From positions 1 through 28,459 of the forward strand of contig JAVVHE010000027.1 of assembly GCA_032249695.1 (NCBI GenBank): 28,459 bases of DNA, in the 5' to 3' direction. Each line of letters opens with the position of its first letter. The stretch's first letter is position 1. Both the position numbers and the translations under genes were made by a program. The notes beneath the pieces are model-generated. The model worked only from the letters and a program-made list of their open reading frames with translations, searched no databases and had not been told where the DNA came from. Positions 22,779 to 27,903 of the stretch are shown in pieces. Origin of the DNA: JAVVHE01 sp032249695. Its GTDB lineage: Bacteria > Pseudomonadota > Alphaproteobacteria > Sphingomonadales > Sphingomonadaceae.

Positions 22779-23225
22779 ATGAGCACGCCCAACGAACGGT
22801 TGCGTCAGGCGCGGATCGCCGCGGGCTTCCAACACGCGCGATCTGCTGCCGAACGATTCGGCTGGCCCGATCCGACCTACCGGAGCCACGAGAACGGCGC
22901 GCGCTCGTTCTTCGATATCGCCGACGCCGAGCGCTACGCCAAGGCGTTCCGCGTGCCGCTGCACTGGCTGCTGGGGTTGTCCGCCGATCCACAGCTGTCG
23001 ATCGTGAGGCAGCCCAGCGTCGAGGCGATGACCGAGGTGCTGGCGGCCGCGATGCGAGTCGCGGGAATCAAGCCCCCGAGCCTCCCGCTTCTTCAAGAAG
23101 TTGCCGGGATCGTGCGAGAGACGCTCGAAGCTCTAGGCGAAGATCAAGCGCTCGGCGACGATCCTTCCCACTCAGGTGTGGTAACTCGGACGATAGCCTT
23201 GCGTCGGCGGCGGCTAGCCTCCTGA
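22779..23225 (+). CDS. CI-like phage repressor lacking a peptidase domain
   Basis: A 148-residue protein with an XRE-family helix-turn-helix at residues about 5-66 (NERLRQARIAAGFQHARSAAERFGWPDPTYRSHENGARSF...AFRVPLHWLLGL). The remainder is helical (EVLAAAMRVAGIKPP, EVAGIVRETLEALG) and has no S24/LexA-type peptidase motif. It should repress the divergent Cro-like gene and probably the rightward operon. Without a cleavable domain, SOS induction would need another mechanism, for example an antirepressor. The ATG at 22779 has no ribosome site, hinting at a leaderless transcript. The last 158 bases overlap an antisense ORF. Confidence 0.78.
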   Translation: MSTPNERLRQARIAAGFQHARSAAERFGWPDPTYRSHENGARSFFDIADAERYAKAFRVPLHWLLGLSADPQLSIVRQPSVEAMTEVLAAAMRVAGIKPPSLPLLQEVAGIVRETLEALGEDQALGDDPSHSGVVTRTIALRRRRLAS

Positions 23226-23262
23226 GCGCGATTTCGGTGAGCGTTCTGGTGATTGAGGTCAT
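23068..23262 (-). CDS. Small basic helical protein overlapping the repressor 3' end antisense
   Basis: This 64-residue frame reads MTSITRTLTEIALRRLAAAD and continues with ARLSSELPHLSGKDRRRALDLRLELRASLARSRQLLEEAGGSGA, a convincing charged helical protein. AAGGGAAC lies directly upstream of the ATG at 23262. Its last 158 bases lie opposite the repressor coding sequence, so one of the two may be a shadow, or they may be a true convergent overlap. It may share a transcript with the membrane protein gene upstream. Confidence 0.5.
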   Translation of the reverse strand: MTSITRTLTEIALRRLAAADARLSSELPHLSGKDRRRALDLRLELRASLARSRQLLEEAGGSGA

Positions 23263-23327
23263 GTTCCCTTCCCGCGAGAACGGATAGAGAACGCGAATGC
23301 GGCGGCGTTCGCAAGGCCGCCAACAGG

Positions 23328-23798
23328 TCACAACCCGCCGGGAACGTAAATGTCCATCGCGGGCAGCGCGGTTGCCAGCGTGTGGCCGCCATAGGCGCCC
23401 TTGACGACGACCATGGGGTTGTCCTCGCCGGCGTCGTAGGCGCTGACGGCGACGCAGCGCATCAGCGACTGCTTGTAGTCCCAGCGATAATCCAGCCACC
23501 GGCGCTCGTCGGCGACGATCTCAGTACCGCGCGGCTCGTCGATCAGGTGATTGCCAACCGCTTCGCCGAGCAGGCTTGGGCATCCCGCGACGGTGGAGAC
23601 GTCGAAAATCGCTCGGCGATTGACCGGCGCAGAGTTGGAGTTGGTGCGTGCGAACACCTCGATCAGGATCGCTGGGCCGACAATCAGCCCGATCTTGGTC
23701 CCCGTTGCCCGTGTCGCCCAGACCCGTGCCAGCCCGGCGTAAACCGACCTGGTGTTCAGCCATGCCGACCGGAAGAGCTGTGAAGCGCGGGCGACCAT
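23328..23798 (-). CDS. Single-pass membrane protein next to the repressor (possible lysogenic conversion gene)
   Basis: A 156-residue protein with a basic N-terminus, one hydrophobic segment at about residues 34-50 (TKIGLIVGPAILIEVFA), and a mixed, less GC-biased C-terminal domain (VADERRWLDYRWDYKQSLMRCVAVSAYDAGEDNPM). The charge pattern predicts the N-terminus inside and the C-terminal domain outside. It is encoded beside the repressor in a position favoured by genes expressed from the prophage, such as superinfection exclusion proteins. The exclusion role is only a guess; no family is recognised. Confidence 0.65.
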   Translation of the reverse strand: MVARASQLFRSAWLNTRSVYAGLARVWATRATGTKIGLIVGPAILIEVFARTNSNSAPVNRRAIFDVSTVAGCPSLLGEAVGNHLIDEPRGTEIVADERRWLDYRWDYKQSLMRCVAVSAYDAGEDNPMVVVKGAYGGHTLATALPAMDIYVPGGL

Positions 23799-24141
23799 CG
23801 CCTGCGCTTAGCACGTCGCCTTACCCCGCCGAATAGGCCCAGCGTATCGGCGAGCGCGCAAACCATCGTGAAATTGCGATACATCCGGTATTGCATTGCT
23901 AGAAACACTGTGTATCGTGCACAGCGTCGCCCTCTGGTGGGCGGCTGGGGAGGATCGCCAACACAGGTTTCGAAAAGCCCACGCGCCCGAGGGGCCGCCG
24001 TGATCCTGCCGCAAGAGCTGTCCCGCTCGGTGTTCAGGCTCCGCGCCCCCGTGAGGCTCTGCCAATCCAGGAGGCAGTCGGGGCCCGGGCGGGCTCGCCT
24101 CCGCGATCCCTCCCCATTTCCATTCCGACGAAGGACGCCCC
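23799..24141. other. Intergenic control region between switch and rightward operon
   Basis: This 343-base stretch holds no convincing gene. Its centre (23860-23925) is clearly richer in A/T than its surroundings and carries a candidate promoter, GTATCG-type motifs at 23844-23849, 23877-23882 (inverted) and 23912-23917, and a dyad. The rest, up to the AAGGACG ribosome site of the next gene, is G/C-rich leader sequence. An open frame from 23868 reads through the downstream gene in another frame and was not accepted. Confidence 0.6.
23891..23924 (+). promoter_or_regulatory. Candidate rightward promoter with operator dyad
   Basis: TTGCAT (23891-23896) and TATCGT (23913-23918) are 16 bases apart, identical in -35 and spacing to the leftward candidate. 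CTGTG-TATCGTG-CACAG (23908-23924) forms a dyad over the -10. Transcription would begin near 23925 and give a leader of about 217 bases before the first gene. The repressor or Cro-like protein could bind here; this is inferred from shared motifs. Confidence 0.4.
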
Positions 24142-24462
24142 ATGACGAACCTCGGTACCCGCATCCGCACCGCGCTCGACGCGCTGTCGGGCAACCTCCG
24201 CGCCGATCTCGACGCGAACACCGGCGCCGACACGCGCCGTGACGAGGCGCTCGCCACCGCCACTGCTGCCATCGCCGACGTCGGCCGCCAGACGACCGAG
24301 CTCAAGGCCGAGGTCGACCGCCTCGCCGCGCGCGCCGAAAGCGGCAGCCTCATCAGCGCCGAGGATTTCGCGCGCGTGAAGGCCGCAGTCGACAGCCTGG
24401 ACGCAGCCTTCCCCGACGACACGCAGGCCGCCGCCGCCGAGACCGAACCGGCGAGCGCCTGA
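24142..24462 (+). CDS. Small coiled-coil phage protein
   Basis: A 106-residue acidic helical protein (MTNLGTRIRTALDALSGNLRADLDANTGADTRRD...) with heptad-like spacing through residues about 45-68 (ADVGRQTTELKAEVDRLAARAE) and an Ala/Glu-rich end. It is the first gene of the rightward operon, with AAGGACG upstream. Similar short coiled-coil proteins are common in phages, but I cannot name a function. A strong hairpin follows eight bases after its stop. Confidence 0.7.
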   Translation: MTNLGTRIRTALDALSGNLRADLDANTGADTRRDEALATATAAIADVGRQTTELKAEVDRLAARAESGSLISAEDFARVKAAVDSLDAAFPDDTQAAAAETEPASA

Positions 24463-24470
24463 ACCCGCTT

Positions 24471-24507
24471 CCGGCTGCTGCCCACGCTGTTCGCGGGCAG
24501 CAGCCGG
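24471..24507 (+). terminator. 13-bp hairpin after the coiled-coil gene
   Basis: CCGGCTGCTGCCC and its exact complement flank an 11-base loop. The stem is very stable, but only TT follows it, so it may act as a pause, an RNA-processing or a weak termination site. Confidence 0.45.
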
Positions 24508-24709
24508 TTGGACGCCTGGCAGCCCTGCCTGCCGTGGCGCCCCGTTCGTGCCTGGTCTCCTCCCGGTCCCCCCTCTTGTGCCGGGCCTGGGGTGCCATCC
24601 GCGAACACAACCGGGGGCGGAGCCTTGGCCTCTGGTCCCCTCCCGGGCCGCTCCGCCCCCACCCGTTTCCCTCCCCACCCGGCCGCGTCATCCCCGGCCG
24701 GGCACCTTG

Positions 24710-24745
24710 GCGGGGCGGCGCGGAGAAGGCCGCCGCCCCGCATTT
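24710..24745 (+). terminator. Intrinsic terminator-like hairpin before the GapR-like gene
   Basis: GCGGGGCGGCG pairs exactly with CGCCGCCCCGC across a ten-base loop and is followed by ATTTT. This would stop transcription ahead of the whole downstream small-gene chain unless relieved, which makes it a candidate regulated terminator. Confidence 0.5.
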
Positions 24746-24764
24746 TCCGAAGCAGCGAGGTTCC

Positions 24765-25007
24765 ATGGCCGACGTCATCGCAGCCGATCAGCTCCGCCTG
24801 GCAATCGAACGCATCGAGCGGCTGGAGGAGGAGAAATCCGGCCTCGCCGCCGACATCCGCGCCGTCTTCGCCGAAGCGAAGGGGCAGGGTTACGACACCA
24901 GGGCGATGCGCGCCGTCATGCGGCTGCTGAGGATGGAGCGCCACGTCCGCCGGGAAGCCGAAGCGCTTCTTGAAACCGACAAGGCTGCGCTGGGGCTCGC
25001 CGAATGA
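24765..25007 (+). CDS. GapR-like nucleoid protein (DUF2312)
   Basis: An 80-residue protein beginning MADVIAADQLRLAIERIERLEEEKSGLAADIRAVFAEAKGQGYDTRAMRAVMRLL. This is the full DUF2312/GapR fold: a long coiled-coil helix followed by the basic YD...(R/K)..(V/L)..LR segment. In Caulobacter, GapR binds overtwisted DNA ahead of replication and transcription machinery and helps topoisomerases. A phage copy may support phage DNA replication or alter host chromosome topology. GAGG precedes the ATG at 24765, and its stop overlaps the next start as ATGA. Confidence 0.88.
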   Translation: MADVIAADQLRLAIERIERLEEEKSGLAADIRAVFAEAKGQGYDTRAMRAVMRLLRMERHVRREAEALLETDKAALGLAE

Positions 25008-25309
25008 GCCGCTACATCACCGTCGAGAAGCATATCGACCTGTGGGACGAGCTCGACAATCTCTCCGACAACGAGCTGCGCCAATATCTCGCCGCGCGCT
25101 CCCGGAAGGACTTGCGCCGCGGTTGTCGCTCGACGCTGCCTGAACAATCGCTTGCCGACGATCTCGACACGATCGAATGGCACCTGCTGCGCGGCGAGCT
25201 GAATGCCGCGCTCGCGATCGTCACCCGCCTGCGCGCGCTGCCGACGGCCATCAGCTCGCTCGATCGGGCGGCCGCAGCCGGTCAGATCAGCTTCGGCGGC
25301 CGGGCATGA
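25004..25309 (+). CDS. Hypothetical early protein, 101 residues
   Basis: The protein starts MSRYITVEKHIDLWDELDNLSDNELRQYLAAR and then has an Arg-rich turn and a helical C-terminal half (LADDLDTIEWHLLRGELNAALAIVTRLRAL). It looks like an all-helical phage accessory protein. It overlaps the GapR-like gene and the next gene by four bases each (ATGA). No family is recognised. Confidence 0.72.
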   Translation: MSRYITVEKHIDLWDELDNLSDNELRQYLAARSRKDLRRGCRSTLPEQSLADDLDTIEWHLLRGELNAALAIVTRLRALPTAISSLDRAAAAGQISFGGRA

Positions 25310-25668
25310 CCGAGCTCTACGTCCGCGCGGCTGCTGCGGTGCGGCGGATGGAGGAGGGCGGGGACCGGCCCCGCGCCTTTTATCTCTGCGCCGACGACTG
25401 GCAGCAGCTGCTGGTCTACGGCGTCGCGGTCCGGATTGCGCCGACGACCGCGCAGGCCCGCGCGATCGGCGCTCCGGCCGAGCTGCCCGAGGCCGAATTG
25501 CTGGGCCTGCGCGCGCGGCCGACACGTGGCCGCGGCCCGAGCAGGCTGTATGGCGAGCACGGCGTGATGCGCTCGCTCGGCCGCTACGGCTCCGAGCCGC
25601 GCGTCGATGCAGCCGCCGAGCGCCGCGCGCAAGCGCGCGAGCTGCGCGCGCAGCTGAGGCGGCGGTGA
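25306..25668 (+). CDS. Hypothetical early protein, 120 residues
   Basis: This reads MTELYVRAAAAVRRMEEGGDRPRAFYLCADDWQQLLVYGVAVRIAPT, a plausible alpha/beta N-terminal domain, followed by a segment with GRGPSRLYGEHGVMRSLGRYG and a basic helical tail. The ATGA overlap with the upstream gene fixes the start at 25306; the longer upstream frame is a shadow. No motif for a known function is visible. Confidence 0.68.
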   Translation: MTELYVRAAAAVRRMEEGGDRPRAFYLCADDWQQLLVYGVAVRIAPTTAQARAIGAPAELPEAELLGLRARPTRGRGPSRLYGEHGVMRSLGRYGSEPRVDAAAERRAQARELRAQLRRR

Positions 25669-26108
25669 TGCAGCCCGTCTCAGATCGCGCCGCGGCGCGG
25701 GTGATCGCGCGCTGGGCGTGCGACGGCGAGGGCTTGCCGATCGACGCGCTCGTCAGCCCGCAGCTCTACGGCCGCCACGCCTACACCGCGCGCGGCGCGT
25801 TCCTCGCCTGCGCCCGCGCAGCCGGCGTGTCGGCCGACGAGCTGATGGTGCTGACCGCGACCGGGCCGAAGGGGCTGCGGCGCATCTGGGCCGAGCACCA
25901 GGCCGCGTTCCTCGCCGACGAGGGCTACCGGGACGCGTGCCTCGACGTCGCCGAGCGCTGGCGCGACGCTTTCGACAGCGGCCCCGACGCCGTTTCGCTG
26001 AGAGCGATCGAGCGCGAGGCGATGCGCCCCGTTCCGGGCGGCCTGCGCAGCAGCCCGCCGCCGCCGGTCGCGGCCATGCGTACCTTGCCCTTGGAAGGAG
26101 TCCGCTGA
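25668..26108 (+). CDS. Hypothetical early protein, 146 residues
   Basis: A mainly helical protein (SDRAAARVIARWACDGEGLPIDALVSPQLYGRHAYTARGAFLACARAAGVSADEL...). The middle 'YGRHAYTARGAFLACARAAGVSADELM' could be a helix-turn-helix-like pair, but I cannot confirm it. The C-terminus is Pro-rich. TGATG junctions join it to both neighbours, and an AAGGAGT sequence near its end may serve the following tiny gene. Confidence 0.68.
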   Translation: MQPVSDRAAARVIARWACDGEGLPIDALVSPQLYGRHAYTARGAFLACARAAGVSADELMVLTATGPKGLRRIWAEHQAAFLADEGYRDACLDVAERWRDAFDSGPDAVSLRAIEREAMRPVPGGLRSSPPPPVAAMRTLPLEGVR

Positions 26109-26233
26109 TGACGCACCCGCCCCGCTCGCGCTCTGAATGGCAGCGCGCGGTCAACGATCACCCGTTCGATCCGCCGCGCGCGCGGCGCATGCTGCGCACC
26201 GGCGGCGGCAGCGTGCTGGTGGTAGAACAGTGA
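26108..26233 (+). CDS. Tiny early protein, 41 residues
   Basis: The frame reads MTHPPRSRSEWQRAVNDHPF and continues DPPRARRMLRTGGGSVLVVEQ. It is supported by an upstream GGAG, a TGATG junction on the left and a GTGA junction on the right. It is short and basic with no recognisable domain. Confidence 0.6.
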   Translation: MTHPPRSRSEWQRAVNDHPFDPPRARRMLRTGGGSVLVVEQ

Positions 26234-26400
26234 TCGGCCTGGTGCTGCTGCTGGGCGCCGCTGCCGCGCTGCTGGCGTTCTCACGCCCGGCCCGCCCGGC
26301 CGACGACGGTGAGCCCTGCCACCACTGCGGCGAGCGCTGGCCCGCCGACCAGCTGAACGCCCAGCGCCGCTGCCCTGAATGCACCGGAGCGGTGTGGTGA
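26230..26400 (+). CDS. Membrane-anchored mini zinc ribbon, 56 residues
   Basis: Residues 2-18 (IGLVLLLGAAAALLAFS) form a membrane segment. Residues 30-51 form a zinc ribbon with C30-x2-C33 and C48-x2-C51, followed by TGAVW. The basic linker suggests the ribbon lies in the cytoplasm. Starts at GTG 26230, overlapping the previous stop. A small membrane adaptor that captures or tethers another protein is conceivable, but nothing in the sequence specifies a partner. Confidence 0.65.
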   Translation: MIGLVLLLGAAAALLAFSRPARPADDGEPCHHCGERWPADQLNAQRRCPECTGAVW

Positions 26401-26483
26401 CCTCGCCGCCGCCGCCGACGCTCTCCCGCCGCAGCGCCCGCGCCATTGAAACCTCCCTGCAACCGGAGACCCCCGATGCCTGA
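26397..26483 (+). CDS. Possible 28-residue peptide bridging two small genes
   Basis: A GTG overlapping the zinc ribbon stop (GTGA) opens MTSPPPPTLSRRSARAIETS and a short tail, ending inside the next gene's first codons. The junctions at both ends match the style of this operon, but such a short frame can occur by chance, so it is listed as a candidate only. Confidence 0.25.
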   Translation: MTSPPPPTLSRRSARAIETSLQPETPDA

Positions 26484-26736
26484 TCCGCTTCCCACATCGG
26501 CCGCGCCGCCCGTGACGCCGGCCGCGCTCCCCGCGCTGTTCGTGCCCAACGGCCGGGTGAAGGCCGTCGCGCGCGGCACCGACGGCATGACGCTGATCGT
26601 CGAGGGCCGCGACGGCCCGCTCTGGCGCCACCGCGCGACGGTGACGCTGTCGGAGGCCGAGTTCATGGCCTTCTTCGACCAGGCCGCCGACCAGGTGCTC
26701 GCCCAGACCACCGCGATCATGGGAGGCGCCCGGTGA
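26476..26736 (+). CDS. Hypothetical early protein, 86 residues
   Basis: After a Pro-rich N-terminus the protein reads LFVPNGRVKAVARGTDGMTLIVEGRDGPLWRHRATVTLSEAEFMAFFDQAADQVL, a small beta-sheet followed by a helix. CGGAGA precedes the ATG at 26476, and the stop overlaps the next GTG. A TTG at 26446 is an alternative start but has poorer support. No family is recognised. Confidence 0.68.
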   Translation: MPDPLPTSAAPPVTPAALPALFVPNGRVKAVARGTDGMTLIVEGRDGPLWRHRATVTLSEAEFMAFFDQAADQVLAQTTAIMGGAR

Positions 26737-26828
26737 CCGGCTATCCGCTGCTGCGCCGCGCGACGTGGTTCACGCTCGCGCTCGCCCTCACCGACCTCGC
26801 CCTCACGATCTGGGGAGGGCGGGCATGA
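26733..26828 (+). CDS. 31-residue membrane peptide
   Basis: The peptide MTGYPLLRRATWFTLALALT continues DLALTIWGGRA. Residues about 11-27 form one hydrophobic helix after a basic RR, giving a probable N-in orientation. GTGA and ATGA overlaps at both ends support translation. Such tiny phage membrane peptides can act as lysis, exclusion or regulatory factors, but its role is unknown. Confidence 0.5.
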   Translation: MTGYPLLRRATWFTLALALTDLALTIWGGRA

Positions 26829-27142
26829 GCTACCCCGAACCCGAGTTCGACCGGGACGGCGACCTGATCGTCTGCGGCGAAGATCTCGGCTACGCGCACC
26901 CAGTCGACGACGGCTACCGCCTGCACGGCTTCGTGCAGCCGCCGAAGGATGGCGAGGACGCGGTCGCCTACCTGGTGATCGAAGGCACCCCGCCCGATGC
27001 CGACTGGACGCCCGCGACTGTCGCGCTGAAGCTTGAGGAGCGGCGGCTCAGCGAGCTGATCGACCAGTTGGAGGAGCTGCGCGAGGCGGTCGTGAACGCG
27101 TCCGCGCAGCCCTCCGCTCCGGCCGGGGAGCTGGTGCTGTGA
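26825..27142 (+). CDS. Hypothetical acidic early protein, 105 residues
   Basis: This acidic protein (MSYPEPEFDRDGDLIVCGEDLGYAHPVDDGYRLHGFVQPPKDGED...) has a beta-rich first half. A helix follows at about 64-90 (ATVALKLEERRLSELIDQLEELREAVV) that could dimerise as a coiled coil. It is linked by ATGA to the membrane peptide and by GTGA to the next zinc-ribbon protein. No family is recognised. Confidence 0.7.
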   Translation: MSYPEPEFDRDGDLIVCGEDLGYAHPVDDGYRLHGFVQPPKDGEDAVAYLVIEGTPPDADWTPATVALKLEERRLSELIDQLEELREAVVNASAQPSAPAGELVL

Positions 27143-27450
27143 GCGCGCCCGGCTTCATCCAGTGCGACGGCTGCGGGCTGATCCGCCCGCTGACGCCGCT
27201 GCTGCTGTGCGAGAGCTGCATGGGCAACCCGCGCGTCGTCCAGCGCATCTGCGCCCGTCGCGCGGGGATGCGCCTGATCGGCGCGCTGCTGCTGGCGCTG
27301 ATCCTGATCGCGCTCGCCGCCTGCTGGCACTGGTGGGAGGGCTTCCCCGGGCAGGTGCGCCACTGCGCGCAACGCGAGGTCGCGACGCTGAGGGCCGAAG
27401 TGCTGCGCCTGCAGGGGCTGCTGATCGCGGGGAGGGAAATCCAACCATGA
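27139..27450 (+). CDS. Zinc ribbon membrane protein with CWHWWEG motif
   Basis: A 103-residue protein in three parts. A zinc ribbon (C9-x2-C12 and C24-x2-C27) is followed by a membrane helix at about 46-61 (LIGALLLALILIALAA). Then comes C62-WHWWEG-FP-x2-V-x2-C76-A, and a short coiled coil (REVATLRAEVLRLQGLL). The CWHWWEG-...-C block recurs in the next-but-one gene, with the same 14-residue spacing between cysteines. The start is GTG at 27139. The arrangement puts the motif just outside or at the membrane face; function is unknown. Confidence 0.7.
   Translation: MSAPGFIQCDGCGLIRPLTPLLLCESCMGNPRVVQRICARRAGMRLIGALLLALILIALAACWHWWEGFPGQVRHCAQREVATLRAEVLRLQGLLIAGREIQP
27321..27343 (+). repeat. 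23-bp direct repeat, copy 1 (CWHWWEG coding block)
   Basis: These 23 bases are identical to 27693-27715. They encode the core of the CWHWWEG motif in the zinc-ribbon membrane protein. Identity at third codon positions points to recent duplication or recombination rather than protein convergence. Confidence 0.9.
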
Positions 27451-27584
27451 CTGACGCAATCGCACTGATCGACCGCGCCATGGCACACGGCCTGCGGGTT
27501 CTGCGCTGTAAGAACCTCGCCTGCTGGTGCCCGCTCGATCAGCCCTGCCACGCCGACGTGCTGCTGGAGCTCGCCAATGGCTGA
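27447..27584 (+). CDS. Miniature DUF4326-like cysteine protein, 45 residues
   Basis: MTDAIALIDRAMAHGLRV is followed by LRCKNLACWCPLDQPCHADVLLEL, which matches the C-terminal Cys-rich block of DUF4326 proteins (G.(R/K)NLACWC....PCHADVLLE). Full members are about twice as long and include an N-terminal W-rich part that is absent here. The first nine residues are shared with the last gene of the window. It starts at ATG 27447, overlapping the previous stop, and its end overlaps the next ATG. Confidence 0.7.
   Translation: MTDAIALIDRAMAHGLRVLRCKNLACWCPLDQPCHADVLLELANG
27453..27479 (+). repeat. 27-bp direct repeat, copy 1 (DAIALIDRA block)
   Basis: These 27 bases are identical to 27924-27950 and encode DAIALIDRA at the N-terminus of two otherwise unrelated genes. 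The exact match supports a shared module copied by recombination. Confidence 0.9.
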
Positions 27585-27903
27585 CCTGTTCGGATCGATG
27601 GGCGGCCGGGACAGCGGCCCGCCGCCCGCGCGCACGCGCCGGAAGCTCTCCGGCAACGCCTGCACGCGCGACCTCGCCGCCGGGCCGGGCAGCTGCTGGC
27701 ACTGGTGGGAGGGCTGCCCGGAGCGCGTCGAGCCGTGCGCGGCGCGCCTCGCCCGCGAGGTCCGCCCCGCGCCCGAAGAGCCCAGCCAGTGGGCGCGCGA
27801 GAACGCGGACAGGCACTTCCTCGCCTTCGCGATCGTCCACGCCGATCGCTACCGCACCATCGCCGCCGCGCACGACGCCTGGGAGGCGGGGGTGCGGGCA
27901 TGA
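27577..27903 (+). CDS. Soluble CWHWWEG-motif protein, 108 residues
   Basis: This protein has a basic N-terminus, then C29, the block C40-WHWWEG-CPERVEP-C54-AARLAREV, and a helical C-terminal half (QWARENADRHFLAFAIVHADRYRTIAAAHDAWE). It lacks the membrane helix of its relative at 27139. The paired cysteines could bind metal or form a disulfide. Its ATG overlaps the stop of the miniature DUF4326 gene by eight bases. I do not recognise the family. Confidence 0.68.
   Translation: MADLFGSMGGRDSGPPPARTRRKLSGNACTRDLAAGPGSCWHWWEGCPERVEPCAARLAREVRPAPEEPSQWARENADRHFLAFAIVHADRYRTIAAAHDAWEAGVRA
27693..27715 (+). repeat. 23-bp direct repeat, copy 2 (CWHWWEG coding block)
   Basis: Second copy of 27321-27343, encoding the same motif in the soluble relative. 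The flanking sequence diverges at once on the left and after a few bases on the right. Confidence 0.9.

Larger units (their letters stand above)
24463..24764 (+). promoter_or_regulatory. Structured 302-base leader before the GapR-like gene
   Basis: Three perfect stems lie in this gene-free stretch: a 13-bp stem with arms at 24471-24483 and 24495-24507, an 11-bp stem with arms 24613-24623 and 24650-24660, and an 11-bp stem with arms 24710-24720 and 24731-24741 followed by ATTTT. The last has the look of an intrinsic terminator placed just before the GAGG ribosome site of the next gene. The stretch may be an attenuator, an antitermination RNA or a small RNA. No open frame here is convincing. 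Confidence 0.55.

Noticed and set aside
23868..24242. Possible gene starting at GTG 23868 in the control region
   Set aside because: It overlaps the candidate promoter, has an Arg/Pro-rich shadow-like product and reads out of frame through the coiled-coil gene.
24613..24660. Second leader hairpin considered as a stand-alone intrinsic terminator
   Set aside because: Perfect 11-bp arms, but the loop is long and no T-tract follows, so it was kept only as part of the structured leader.
23808..24944. 378-codon minus-strand frame covering the rightward control region and GapR-like gene
   Set aside because: It runs antisense through two well-supported plus-strand genes and the hairpin leader, and its product has no domain features.
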